Positions 1 to 9,498 are shown, counted from the first letter of the stretch. The stretch is DNA of 64,000 bases from Paenibacillus alkalitolerans (GCF_016482785.1 NZ_JAEMXM010000001.1:186001-250000); one strand, 5' to 3'. Program-made: numbers and translations. Notes: generated from the letters alone by a model not told the origin.

Positions 1-2
1 GC

Positions 3-569
3 CATCGTGTCAAGTTTCAGTCTTCACACAGCAACGAACGGGAAGGTTTTCTGGAAATTCGCCGAATAGGCGAGCATTCCAAGCCGCTTTCGGACGAAGA
101 GATAGCCTCCCTTAAACGATCGATCTATGAAGCCGTAGGAGGCGTGTTTCCGTTGAACATTACGGTTTATACGATTGAAGAGCAACCGGGAATATCCGGC
201 AAAATTACGGCAATCGACAAAGACGGGCGGTTCCTGGTCGTTTCATCGGATAAGTTTTTGGACAAAGAAGAGAAGATGCCGGACGCCGCGTGGTACGCCA
301 TGTCCGACGACGCGGAAATCGAGTTTGAAGGGAAGCCGGTCAATGCGGAGGACGTGAAGATCGGTTCGTCGGTAAAGGTTTGGAGCGAAGGGCGAACAAT
401 CGAACTGGATGGGGAAAAGCACCGGCTGCTCCCGATCGCGAAAGTGTGGTTGAACGGTCAAGCGTCGGATGCTTCCGACATCGCGGTGGGCGACGCGGTG
501 AAGATTTGGTTTGCAGGATATGAAATCGGTCCGGAGAAAATGGTGACGCAGGTGGTTATCGAACGATAG
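3..569 (+). CDS. DUF3221-like protein, C-terminal part (5' end outside window)
   Basis: The reading frame is open from base 3 without a stop, so the GTG at 144 is probably not the real start and the gene is cut by the window edge. About 188 residues are visible. The last 120 resemble DUF3221/YobA-type small beta-barrel domains: SGKITAIDKDGRFLVVSS, then AWYAM, then a repeated pattern of VKIGSSVKVW and IAVGDAVKIW that looks like two tandem OB-like strands. Such proteins are usually exported lipoproteins of unknown role, but the signal sequence, if any, lies outside the window. A good terminator follows at 632. Family assignment is by pattern only. Confidence 0.6.
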   Translation, partial: HRVKFQSSHSNEREGFLEIRRIGEHSKPLSDEEIASLKRSIYEAVGGVFPLNITVYTIEEQPGISGKITAIDKDGRFLVVSSDKFLDKEEKMPDAAWYAMSDDAEIEFEGKPVNAEDVKIGSSVKVWSEGRTIELDGEKHRLLPIAKVWLNGQASDASDIAVGDAVKIWFAGYEIGPEKMVTQVVIER

Positions 570-631
570 AAGAATAAGGGTCGCTCATTGATTCGCTCAA
601 CTGACAGATAGATAATGAAACATGAGAATAC

Positions 632-660
632 ACCGCCGGTCAAAATAACGGCGGTTTTTA
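632..660 (+). terminator. intrinsic terminator after DUF3221-like gene
   Basis: A perfect 7-bp stem (ACCGCCG at 632-638, CGGCGGT at 649-655) with a 10-base loop is followed by a T run at 655-659. Confidence 0.75.
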
Positions 661-1058
661 TTATTTACTAAAGCAACATTATTAGAAAGAAGAGCCTATG
701 AAAAACAGCAAATGATAAGAAATATAGTAAAAGTCATTTTGATATGAATTAGATTGTCTGGTAATCCGGCATGCAGTAATGACAGCGTGTTATGCGGGTA
801 GTTGCACGGTATGTCCGAAAGTTCTTGAACAAATCCGCCGCGCACTTTCTGGCAAGTTAATGACTTTTGCTAAAGGGGAAGGGTCATACAGGTTCATGTG
901 CAGAAGCCGGCAGAAGTTACTGCAAAACATTAAAGTGCATCGAGAAACTTTTCCATGATCGAGATTGAATTATTAAATACTTTGTGAAACGACCTTCTCA
1001 CTTGCATGAATGTTGTAGAATGGGTCGTGAAGCAATAAATACCAATTAGAAAGGCTGG
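661..1058. other. intergenic region without a convincing gene
   Basis: About 400 bases between the terminator and the UvrA-like gene. The only notable content is a possible 59-codon frame, ATG 779 to TGA 958, with a cysteine-rich start (CYAGSCTVC) and a basic tail. It has no visible ribosome site, so it is not called as a gene. No clear promoter was identified. Confidence 0.4.
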
Positions 1059-3567
1059 ATGTTGGTGAAAGATGTAATAGAAATCCGGGGCGCCCGGGAA
1101 AACAATTTGAAGAACATTACGCTGCAGATTCCGAAATACAAGCTGGTTGTGCTGACCGGCCCGTCGGGATCCGGAAAGTCGACACTCGCCTTGGACACGC
1201 TGCAGCGGGAGTGCCAACGCCAATACATGGAATCGATGGGCATGACCGCGGAAACCGTCGCCAAGCCCAAGGTCGATTCGATTGTCGGCTTATCCCCGTC
1301 GATCAGCGTCGGACAGCATGTGACGAACCGAAATCCTCGGTCGACGGTCGGTACGGTAACGGACATCCATACGTACTTGCGCTTAGTTTACGAGAAGCTC
1401 GGCGAACGTCCCTGTCCCCGTTGCGGGACACGGTTCATGCCGTCCGGACGAGCAATCGCCGCTTTCGGCAGCCGATGACGACGGGGGGCAGGACTATGAG
1501 ACCGTCCGTTGTCCGCATTGCGGGGAACAGATGGAGAGGTTTACCCGCCGTCACTTCTCGTACAATACGCCGGAGGGTGCTTGCGAAGGATGCGACGGGC
1601 TCGGTCATACCGTCAGTCTGAATATGGACGCCGTATTCGACAAGGAGCTTAGCCTGCGCGGCGGATGCGTGACGACCTGGTTCGACATGCTGATCAAATA
1701 TAACATACCGATCTTGGAAGCGGCGGCGAAGCATTACGGCATCGAGTTCGACGCCAATCTGCCTTTGAAGGAGTACGGCGAGGTTCAGCGCGATTTGCTC
1801 TATTATGGCGTTGAAAGCGAGGACTTCACCCGTCGCTTCCCGGACATAAAACCGCCGAAATCAGTCAATGCCGGCAAGTTCGAAGGTGTTGTGACCGGCA
1901 TATGGAGACGGTATAAGACGAACGGTGGCGAATCCGGAGAAGCGGCCTTGTTCCGCGAGAAGACGTGCGAAGCGTGCCGAGGCGCCAAGTTGAAGGAAGA
2001 GGTACGCCGGGTGACGGTCGGCGGAGCTTCGATCGCCGAGGTTTCCGGTTGGTCGCTGCACGACACGCACGCTTGGCTGGAGCGCCTCGCGCGCGAGCTG
2101 CCGCCGGACGACAAGGAGCTTACGGAATCGATCCTGCACGATCTCGCCGTTCGTACGAAGCGGATTGTAGATGTCGGTCTCGGGTATTTGACGCTAAGCA
2201 GGCAATCGATCACGCTCTCAGGCGGTGAAGCGCAGCGGCTGCGGCTTGCCTCGATTCTCGGATCCGGTCTGACCGGCGTGCTTTATATACTGGATGAACC
2301 GACGGCCGGGCTGCATCCTCGAGACACGGAGGGACTCATCAAGGTGCTAAAGCAGTTAAGGGATCTCGGCAACACGGTGCTCGTTATCGAACACGACGTC
2401 GAGATGATGCGGGCCGCGGATCACGTCATCGACATGGGGCCGGGGGCGGGGAGTTTTGGCGGCCGCGTGGTCGGGCAAGGGACGCTGCGGGAGCTTGAGG
2501 ACAGCGGGGAGTCGGTCACGGGCGCCTTCCTCCGCGAAGCAAGAGGTTCGGCTGCCGCGCGCGAACGCCGTTCGGGGAACGGGCGGTATCTTCACATTCG
2601 CGGCGCTCATGCGAGAAACTTGAAGCATATCGACGTATCGCTGCCGCTCGGCTGTCTTGTCGCGGTCACCGGCGTGTCCGGTTCCGGGAAGTCGACGCTT
2701 CTGTTCGATCTCGTCGCTGCCGGCGGGCGAGACGAGCAGATGAGGGAAGGCTGCGAAAGCATTACCGGGTTCGACGCCGTGAACGGGATTGTGACGGTCG
2801 ATCAGTCGCCTCTCGGCCGGATGAGCCGGTCCAACGTCGCGACGTACACAGACGTATTCACCGCGATTCGGAATTTATACGCGGGACTCCCGGAAGCGAA
2901 AGAGGCAGGCCTGACTTCGAAACACTTCTCGTTTAACACGCCTGGCGGCAGATGCGAGCATTGTCAGGGTCTCGGCGTTGTGCCGATGGACATGTTTTTC
3001 TTGCCGGGACTCGAGGTTCGCTGTCCGGTATGCCGCGGCAGGCGCTTTAAGGAGGAAGTGCTTCGCGTCGCGTATCAAGGCGTCAATATATCCGATCTGC
3101 TGGACATGACGGTGGAGGAAAGCTTGCCGCTGCTTCAAGGTCAAGGCAAGATGGACGCGCAGATCGCCCTTCTGCACGAAGTCGGTCTCGGATACTTGCA
3201 TTGGGGTCAATCGCTCCGGACTTTATCGGGCGGTGAAGGTCAGCGGATTCGACTCGCCAAGGAGCTAAGCGCCAAGACGAAGCGGCATACGTTGTATTTG
3301 CTGGACGAACCTTCAACCGGACTGCATCCGCGCGATACGAAGCAGCTGCTCGTGCTGCTGAACAAGCTGGTCGACGCCGGCAACAGCGTTATCGTCGTGG
3401 AACATAACCTCGACGTTATTAAAGAGAGCGATTGGGTTGTCGACATCGGTCCCGAAGGAGGGCATGAGGGGGGACAAGTCGTCGCCGAAGGAACGCCGGA
3501 AGCGGTCGCCGCCATGGTCGAGGCGTCGCATACGGGACGATTTCTGCGAGAAGCGCTGGTAATCTGA
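1059..3567 (+). pseudogene. UvrA-like excinuclease ABC subunit, frameshifted
   Basis: The product resembles the tandem-ABC ATPase UvrA, which finds DNA lesions with UvrB. The first frame (1059-1478) carries [14 protein letters not shown] and Walker [10 protein letters not shown], then zinc cysteines CPRC. The second frame continues to 3567 with CPHC, signature LSGGEAQRLRLAS, Walker B ILDEPTAGLHP, second Walker A GVSGSGKST, zinc cysteines CEHC...CPVC, and LSGGEGQRIRLAK. The frames join near 1443-1447, where skipping one base gives [14 protein letters not shown], so a single inserted base (or loss of two) breaks the gene. The total of about 836 residues is shorter than canonical UvrA (about 950), suggesting a UvrA2-type paralogue. 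Either a true pseudogene or a base-calling error. Confidence 0.85.
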
Positions 3568-3639
3568 CCTCCCTCGGTTAAATTCTCTGGATCGCTTGAA
3601 CGGCGATCTTTTGTAGGAATATGCAAGTATCCTTTGGTG

Positions 3640-3682
3640 CACCTTCTCTTTCCTAGCTGTTGGAAGAGAAGGTGTTTTTTTA
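3640..3682 (+). terminator. intrinsic terminator after the UvrA-like gene
   Basis: A perfect 11-bp stem (CACCTTCTCTT at 3640-3650, AAGAGAAGGTG at 3664-3674) is followed directly by eight T residues. Confidence 0.9.
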
Positions 3683-3686
3683 TTTG

Positions 3687-3837
3687 AAAGCGGTTTTTCG
3701 CCAGGTATACCGGCATTAACGGAAACATAACAATCATTAAACCGGTTTCATTGCTTTTGCGATAAATCATATCCATATATTGCCGGAATTAATAAAAACT
3801 CAACAAAATCATGACAGTCAGTTAATAAAACCGGTTT
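3687..3837. promoter_or_regulatory. candidate LacI-family operators
   Basis: The perfect 10-bp palindrome AAACCGGTTT occurs twice, at 3739-3748 and 3828-3837, and a one-mismatch copy (AAAGCGGTTT) lies at 3687-3696. The last exact copy is 51 bases upstream of the start of the LacI-family gene. LacI-family proteins bind palindromes with a central CG, so autoregulation and control of the downstream importer are inferred. The 3687 copy also resembles a CcpA cre site (TGAAAGCGGTTTTT, two mismatches). Confidence 0.6.
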
Positions 3838-3888
3838 AATATAACCTTGTCCATTCGATGTTTCTTTAGAGAGGGGGGAGAGGGAGAC

Positions 3889-4947
3889 TTGGCAACGATC
3901 GACGATGTGGCCAGAACGGCCGGCGTTTCGAAAAGCACCGTATCCAACGTGTTCAGCCAGAAACGCCCGATCAGCAAAGAAGTGACCGAACGCGTTCTGG
4001 CTGCCGCGCGGAAGCTGAATTACAGGCCGAATTATTGGGCGAGAAGTTTGGCGAACCGGACAACCCGCATTATCGGACTGAATATGCCGGGCGAACGGGT
4101 GAAGTTCAGTTTGTTTCACCTGTCGCTAATGAACGGCGTGCTGAATGAGTGCAGCCTGCACGGTTACCGGCTATTGGTCAATTCGCTGCCTAAATCTTAT
4201 TTGAACGAGCTGCCGCACGTATCGTCGGAGCCGGTAGACGGAGATATTTTGCTCGATCCGGTGGAGAAGGACACGCGTATTGCCGAACGGATTCGAAAAA
4301 ATTTGCCTGTCGTCGTTATCGGGCGGCCGCCCGGGGATTTCGAGTCGAAAGTGTCCTATGTCGACAATGATAATGTCGCCAATGGCGAGAATGCAACCCA
4401 GTATTTGCTGCGTCTCGGACACAATCGAATATTGTTCCTCAATGCATCGCGCTACAAGACCGTCTCGATAGACCGGGGGTTAGGTTACCGCCGCTCGCTC
4501 GAAGCAGCCGGGGTGCCGTTCGACCCGCAGCTTCTCATTCACAAAGATCCGGATATGACATCTTCCTCGTTCGGGTACTCGATCTCGAAGGAGATGCTCA
4601 TGAAGCTTCCGGATATAACGGCGATCATTACCGATACGGATAAGATGGCGCTCGGCGTCTACCGTGCCGCATCCGAGATGGGGATCGCCATCCCGGACGA
4701 TCTGTCCGTGATCGCGTTTAGCGACGATTCGGTATTCGCCCCCGAATTTAATCCGCCGCTAACCGGAATCAAGCTGTTCGGGGAGCAGCTTGGCCGGGAG
4801 GCAGCCAAGCTGCTGATTGATCAATGCGCGGCAAAGCAGCATTCGGTGAAACGTATTCTGATATCGACGGAAATGGTCGAGCGGGGTTCATGTGCAGCCG
4901 CCTCCCAAAATAAGGGGAAAATACAAGGAGGGATGAAGAATGAATAA
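3889..4947 (+). CDS. LacI-family transcriptional regulator
   Basis: A TTG start at 3889 is preferred because the preceding GGGGGGAGAGGGAGA is a strong ribosome site and the product then begins ATIDDVARTAGVSKSTVSNV, the canonical LacI DNA-binding helix-turn-helix. An upstream TTG at 3847 lacks such a site. The remaining residues form a periplasmic-binding-protein-like sensor (dimer region VVVIGRPPGDF, then ITDTDKMALGVYRAA and LSVIAFSDD, late conserved elements of the family). Total about 352 residues, normal length. It overlaps the start of the solute-binding gene by eight bases, so it is the first gene of the importer operon and most likely controls it in response to the imported sugar. Confidence 0.92.
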   Translation: MATIDDVARTAGVSKSTVSNVFSQKRPISKEVTERVLAAARKLNYRPNYWARSLANRTTRIIGLNMPGERVKFSLFHLSLMNGVLNECSLHGYRLLVNSLPKSYLNELPHVSSEPVDGDILLDPVEKDTRIAERIRKNLPVVVIGRPPGDFESKVSYVDNDNVANGENATQYLLRLGHNRILFLNASRYKTVSIDRGLGYRRSLEAAGVPFDPQLLIHKDPDMTSSSFGYSISKEMLMKLPDITAIITDTDKMALGVYRAASEMGIAIPDDLSVIAFSDDSVFAPEFNPPLTGIKLFGEQLGREAAKLLIDQCAAKQHSVKRILISTEMVERGSCAAASQNKGKIQGGMKNE

Positions 4948-6661
4948 ATGGAGTAAACGAATGATTCTTGCATGCCTTACGGCGATTGTAGTTCTTACAT
5001 CGGCATGCGGGGACGGCACCCCGAGCGCAAGCGACGGGGGAAGCAAGCAACCGGATCCGGCGGCAACAAACCAAACGGAAACGAAGACGGAATCGGAATC
5101 TAGTGCAGAATCAAAAACGGAGACGAATACAGATACGTTTGACCCTTTCCGCATGCCGGAACCGATAGAAGTGACTACTTTCAAGAGCGTGAGCGCGGGT
5201 GCCAAGCTGAACGCCGGTGAGACGGTCGAAGACAACCAGTACACCAAATATATTAAAGATAAAACGAATATCAGCTTTAACATTTTATGGCATGCATCCG
5301 GTCCGGACTTCGATCAAAAATCAAAGTTAGCCATATCGAGCGGTGATATCCCGGATATTCTATTCGTTAATGAATTGACGTTCCTGTCGCTCGCCGAAGC
5401 CGGTCAAATTGAAGATTTGACTGAAGTGTTCGAGAAATACGCGTCGCCATTGACGAAAGAGCTGTACGCGTCGACGAACAACAGGGCGCTGGACAAAGCA
5501 AAGTATCAAGGCAAGCTGATGGCTATCCCGAACATAAGCGTACAGGCGGATGCGGCTAGTCTGCTGTGGGTACGGAAAGATTGGATGGATAAGCTCGGTT
5601 TGAAACCGCCGGCATCGGCGGACGACATTGCGACGATCGCCAAGGCGTTCGTCGAAGGCGATCCCGACGGCAACGGGAAACCGGATACGATCGGGTTGAC
5701 CGGCTCCGACGGCGCACTGTCCGTACCGGGAAAAGCGGGCCACCATAACTACAAAGGTTTGTTCATGGCATACAACGCGTACCCTGGGAATTGGATCAAA
5801 GATAGCTCGGGCAGTATCGTCTACGGCTCCATTTTGCCTGAAACGAAGCAAGCGCTTGGGAAAATTCGGGAATGGTATGCGGCCGGTCTCATCGATAAGG
5901 AATTCGCGTTACGCAAAGATCTCAATCAACCGGTCATCGGCGGGCAGGCGGGAATGTTTTTCGGACCGTGGTGGTCGGGAGGCATGGCGGCGGATACGAT
6001 GACCAACAATCCGAAGGCGGAGTTTGAACCGTATCTTATTCCCGATGCCAATGGTCAATACAACAACCTGATGGTGCCGGTCAGCAATCGATTCATCGTC
6101 GTAAAGAAGGGGATGAAGCACCCGGAGGCGGCCGTCATTTACGCCAACACGTTCATTGCCGCTCAGCGTAAAGCCGACCCGGACGCTTTGAAATTGGACT
6201 TTACGGTAAGCGCCGAATATTGGCCGATCGGCAACGCAACCTTCGATTATGCGGACGCTGTGGAAAGAAAGTCAGAAACATTGAAGAAAGCATTAGCCGG
6301 AGAGATTAAGCCCGAAGATTTAAACCCCGAGATGAAACAATTGTACGATAACGCAGTCGCCGATAAAGCGATTCCGAAAGCCGATCTGAAAGTTTGGCGG
6401 TCGTTCTACGGATATACGGCACCGGCCGAGTTGCTGAAACAACCGATGAACCAGGTTTACAGCGAGTTTACGGCGACAACGAAAACGATGGAACGGAAAT
6501 GGGAGAACTTACAGAAGCTTGAGAAGGAAACATTTTTGAAAATCGTTATGGGTGAAAAGGAGCTGGACGCTTTCGATCAATTTGTGGCCGATTGGAAGGC
6601 GCAGGGAGGCGACGAGATCACGAAGGAAGTGCAGGAGGAAGTCTCCAAACTCCAGAAGTAA
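4940..6661 (+). CDS. LplA-like sugar ABC transporter solute-binding lipoprotein
   Basis: This is a cluster-1-type extracellular solute-binding protein of 573 residues, the larger LplA/YtcQ-like class of Paenibacillaceae. The signal peptide is basic (MNKWSKR), then hydrophobic, ending in lipobox LTSAC with the lipidated cysteine at residue 23. A Glu/Ser/Thr-rich linker (about residues 24-70) tethers the mature protein. Motifs include LLWVRKDWMDKLGLKPP and DPDGNGKPDTIGLTG, typical of this class, the latter calcium-loop-like. AAGGAGGG at 4926-4933 serves the ATG at 4940. Two permease genes follow at once. The substrate cannot be read from sequence; plant polysaccharide oligosaccharides are usual for the family. 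Confidence 0.93.
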   Translation: MNKWSKRMILACLTAIVVLTSACGDGTPSASDGGSKQPDPAATNQTETKTESESSAESKTETNTDTFDPFRMPEPIEVTTFKSVSAGAKLNAGETVEDNQYTKYIKDKTNISFNILWHASGPDFDQKSKLAISSGDIPDILFVNELTFLSLAEAGQIEDLTEVFEKYASPLTKELYASTNNRALDKAKYQGKLMAIPNISVQADAASLLWVRKDWMDKLGLKPPASADDIATIAKAFVEGDPDGNGKPDTIGLTGSDGALSVPGKAGHHNYKGLFMAYNAYPGNWIKDSSGSIVYGSILPETKQALGKIREWYAAGLIDKEFALRKDLNQPVIGGQAGMFFGPWWSGGMAADTMTNNPKAEFEPYLIPDANGQYNNLMVPVSNRFIVVKKGMKHPEAAVIYANTFIAAQRKADPDALKLDFTVSAEYWPIGNATFDYADAVERKSETLKKALAGEIKPEDLNPEMKQLYDNAVADKAIPKADLKVWRSFYGYTAPAELLKQPMNQVYSEFTATTKTMERKWENLQKLEKETFLKIVMGEKELDAFDQFVADWKAQGGDEITKEVQEEVSKLQK

Positions 6662-6676
6662 CGGGTGATCCGACAT

Positions 6677-7567
6677 ATGAACATGAAATCGTATCATAAG
6701 CATTATCATCTGATGCTGCTTCCGGGTGTCGTGCTTCTTATCATCTTTCAAGTCATTCCGATGTTCGGAATCGCGATCGCTTTCCAGGATTTCAAAATCG
6801 GCAGAGGTATATGGAATTCCGAATGGATCGGTTTGGAAAATTTCATCTACTTGTTCGAGATCCGCGACAGTGGAATTATCTTCTATAATACTGTGTTCAT
6901 CGCACTTTGCAAGATCGTTGCCCACCTGATCGTTCCGCTCGTATTTGCGTTGATGTTAAACGAAGTCCGGATCATGGCATTCAAAAGATGGGTACAAACC
7001 GTCGTTTATTTGCCTCACTTCATTTCATGGGTAATTTTGGCCGGTATCGTCGTCGACATGCTTTCGCTGAACGGGATCGTCAATCAGACGCTGAAAGCGT
7101 TCGGCGTCGAACCGATTATGTTTATGGCCAGCAACGCGTGGTTTCCCGCGATTGTCGTGGGCAGCGATATATGGAAAGAATTCGGCTTTGCCGCCATTAT
7201 TTACTTGGCTGCGCTTGCCGGAATTAATCCGGCATTATACGAAGCGGCGGAAATTGACGGGGCCAGCCGCTTCCAACAGCTGCTGTACATTACGCTGCCC
7301 AGTCTTGCGACGACGGTCGTTTTGCTTGCGACGTTAAGCATCGGTAACATCCTGAATGCCGGCTTCGATCAAATTTTTAACTTGTACAATCCGCTTGTGT
7401 ACGAATCCGGAGACATCATCGATACGTTCGTATATCGAGTCGGTCTTGTTCAAGCGCAGTACGGTTTGGCAACGGCCGTCAGTCTGCTCAAATCCGCCAT
7501 CGGGTTTGTTTTGATCATCATTTCGTATGCGCTGGCTTACCGGTATGCAAATTACAGAATTTTTTAA
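6677..7567 (+). CDS. LplB-like sugar ABC transporter permease
   Basis: An integral membrane permease of about 296 residues with six predicted membrane segments, first MLLPGVVLLIIFQVIPMFGI. The ATP-coupling EAA loop appears as EAAEIDGASRFQQLLYITLP near residue 190. ATG 6677 is preferred over the GTG at 6665 because GGGTGA at 6663-6668 then lies at normal ribosome-site spacing. It forms the importer with the binding protein before it and the second permease after it. No ATPase gene is present, as is usual for systems energised by a shared MsmX-type ATPase. Confidence 0.92.
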   Translation: MNMKSYHKHYHLMLLPGVVLLIIFQVIPMFGIAIAFQDFKIGRGIWNSEWIGLENFIYLFEIRDSGIIFYNTVFIALCKIVAHLIVPLVFALMLNEVRIMAFKRWVQTVVYLPHFISWVILAGIVVDMLSLNGIVNQTLKAFGVEPIMFMASNAWFPAIVVGSDIWKEFGFAAIIYLAALAGINPALYEAAEIDGASRFQQLLYITLPSLATTVVLLATLSIGNILNAGFDQIFNLYNPLVYESGDIIDTFVYRVGLVQAQYGLATAVSLLKSAIGFVLIIISYALAYRYANYRIF

Positions 7568-7584
7568 AAAGGCGGTGAAAGTTG

Positions 7585-8469
7585 ATGGTCCGGGATCGAA
7601 CGTTGTCTGCTCGATTGTCCGAAATGCTGCTGCTTGCGGTGATGCTCGTTATTTCATTGATTTCGCTTGGGCCCGTTCTGCATACGGCCGCCGTATCGTT
7701 TAGCGATAATGCGGCAGCGGCAGGAGGTTTCGTCAAACTGTGGCCGGTCGGGTTCTCATTGGAATCGTACAAAAAAATCATGGAGGAACCCCATTTCATC
7801 CATTCGTTTTACGTTTCCGTCAAGCGCGTTCTGATCGGCGGCGCCATCAACTTCGCCTTGACCGTGCTTATGGCGTACCCGCTTTCTAGAAGCACCAAAG
7901 AGTTCCCGTATCGGAACGTATATATGTGGTTTTTACTGTTCACGATGCTGTTCAGCGGGGGAATCATTCCTCTGTATTTGACCGTCAAGACGCTCGGCAT
8001 GTTCAACACGATTTGGGCGCTTGTGCTTCCGGGAGCGGTGCCGGTGTTTAATGTGGTCTTGTTGATGAACTTCTTCCGGAACATGCCGAAAGAATTGAGC
8101 GAAGCGGGATATATCGACGGAGCGGGGCCTTGGTATATGTTGGCCAGAATATTCGTGCCGCTGTCGCTGCCTTCGCTTGCGACCGTAACGCTGTTCAGCA
8201 TCGTCGGACATTGGAACTCCTTCTTCGACGGTCTCATCTTCATGCGGAGCGTGGAAAACTACCCGCTGCAAACCTATATTCAGCAGCTTGTCGTGCAGAT
8301 CAATTTGCAGGAGCTTGATTCCACCCAAGCGGAGCTGCTGCAGAAAATATCGGAGAAAACTTTAAATGCGGCGAAAATCGTCGTCTCCATGGTGCCGATC
8401 CTCGCGGTTTATCCGTTTCTGCAAAAATATTTCATTCACGGCATTATGCTCGGGTCCGTGAAAGAGTAA
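7585..8469 (+). CDS. LplC/YtcP-like sugar ABC transporter permease
   Basis: The second permease of the importer, about 294 residues. The EAA-type loop is EAGYIDGAGPWYMLARIFVP (Gly replaces the second Ala of EAA), and the C-terminal KYFIHGIMLGSVKE is characteristic of the LplC/YtcP group. The start is ambiguous between TTG 7582 and ATG 7585; ATG is chosen, with GGCGGTGA at 7571-7578 as ribosome site. The gene follows the first permease after 17 bases and precedes the EEP-fold enzyme by about 23, so all are probably cotranscribed. Confidence 0.92.
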   Translation: MVRDRTLSARLSEMLLLAVMLVISLISLGPVLHTAAVSFSDNAAAAGGFVKLWPVGFSLESYKKIMEEPHFIHSFYVSVKRVLIGGAINFALTVLMAYPLSRSTKEFPYRNVYMWFLLFTMLFSGGIIPLYLTVKTLGMFNTIWALVLPGAVPVFNVVLLMNFFRNMPKELSEAGYIDGAGPWYMLARIFVPLSLPSLATVTLFSIVGHWNSFFDGLIFMRSVENYPLQTYIQQLVVQINLQELDSTQAELLQKISEKTLNAAKIVVSMVPILAVYPFLQKYFIHGIMLGSVKE

Positions 8470-8492
8470 TGAACAGGGGAGAATGAAGCTTG

Positions 8493-9293
8493 ATGGATAT
8501 GACCGTGATGACATTCAATCTGCGGCATGCAACCCCGGACGACGGTAATAATTATTGGTCGAACCGGATCGGCAAGGCGGCTGCTATTATAAAAGAGCAT
8601 TGCCCTCTTGTGATCGGTACCCAAGAGGGTTATCATTCGATGCTTCTTGATTTGGAGCCGTACCTAAACGATTATGCATGGGTAGGAAGCGGCCGTTTCG
8701 GTGAGCACGATAATGAGCATTGCGCGATTTTTTATCATAAGGGCATGCTGGAAATCGCAGAGCATGGACAGTTTTGGCTGTCGGAAACCCCGAATGTCGT
8801 CGCCTCGAAAAGCTGGGACAGCTGGTTTCCTCGAATATGTACATGGGCTCGTTTCACAATAAGCGGTAAGGGCGAATCCTTTTATATTTACAACACGCAT
8901 CTCGATCACTACAGTCAAGCGGCTAGAGGCGAGGGCGGCAGGCTCATCATGGAGCGAATGCAACGTCAGCGAAGTCTGAACGGCGTATCGGCAATCTTGA
9001 CCGGAGATTTCAATAGTGTACCGGGCGACCGGCCGATCCGCTTGCTTCGCGGGGAAGAGGGCAGAGTCGCTTCGGAGATGAGGCTGGTCGACGCTTATTC
9101 GCTTATGGAGGGCAATCCCGGCCTCACCGCGCACAGCTTTGCCGGAGGTGTCGATGGAGAGCCGATCGATTATATTTTCGCGACGCCGGAGTTTCGAATC
9201 ATTGACGTATGTGTCGATCGAAGGGAAATCGACGGCGGCTATCCGTCGGATCATTACCCGGTAGTGGCGAAGCTTCAGATAGATAACGATTAA
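8493..9293 (+). CDS. endonuclease/exonuclease/phosphatase-fold hydrolase
   Basis: A metal-dependent EEP-superfamily enzyme (DNase I-like fold) of about 267 residues. Conserved steps are visible: MTFNLR (Asn), GTQEG (metal Glu), YNTHLDH (catalytic His), LTGDFNSVPG (Asp/Asn), IDYIF and PSDHYPV (terminal Asp-His pair). There is no signal peptide, so it acts in the cytoplasm. This short subfamily, with SETP and PRICTW in the middle, often sits next to sugar importers. The likely role is hydrolysis of a phosphoester or phosphodiester-linked sugar brought in by the upstream transporter, which is inference. TTG 8490 is an alternative start. A strong terminator at 9319 ends the operon. Confidence 0.85.
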   Translation: MDMTVMTFNLRHATPDDGNNYWSNRIGKAAAIIKEHCPLVIGTQEGYHSMLLDLEPYLNDYAWVGSGRFGEHDNEHCAIFYHKGMLEIAEHGQFWLSETPNVVASKSWDSWFPRICTWARFTISGKGESFYIYNTHLDHYSQAARGEGGRLIMERMQRQRSLNGVSAILTGDFNSVPGDRPIRLLRGEEGRVASEMRLVDAYSLMEGNPGLTAHSFAGGVDGEPIDYIFATPEFRIIDVCVDRREIDGGYPSDHYPVVAKLQIDND

Positions 9294-9318
9294 GCAACAA
9301 TCGATTATATCGCACATG

Positions 9319-9345
9319 CTGGCGCTTGGATGCGCCAGTTTTTTG
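9319..9345 (+). terminator. intrinsic terminator of the LacI/importer operon
   Basis: A perfect 7-bp stem CTGGCGC (9319-9325) / GCGCCAG (9332-9338) with a six-base loop is followed by six T residues. Confidence 0.9.
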
Positions 9346-9380
9346 TTGACAGACTGTCTATAGATTCAACTGACTTAGTA

Positions 9381-9453
9381 CGCTGAATCGAAGAAATTTC
9401 GGTTCCAGAGTCGCGAAAGCCCTTTTCAGACGCTGCAAGCGAAGAAATTTCGG
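9381..9453. repeat. short direct repeat pair
   Basis: CGAAGAAATTTCGG occurs at 9389-9402 and 9440-9453, in each case a few bases after CGCTG (9381 and 9431). The core GAAATTTC is palindromic. The two copies lie in the roughly 350-base intergenic region after the terminator and are not linked to a recognised promoter. Function unknown. Confidence 0.6.
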
Positions 9454-9498
9454 GTGACGTTCGTGCCCTCAATTAATCGACAGTCTCACTTTGGACCC

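Noticed and set aside
1440-1530. Programmed frameshift in the UvrA-like gene
   Set aside because: No slippery heptamer or clear stimulatory element; simple indel is more likely.
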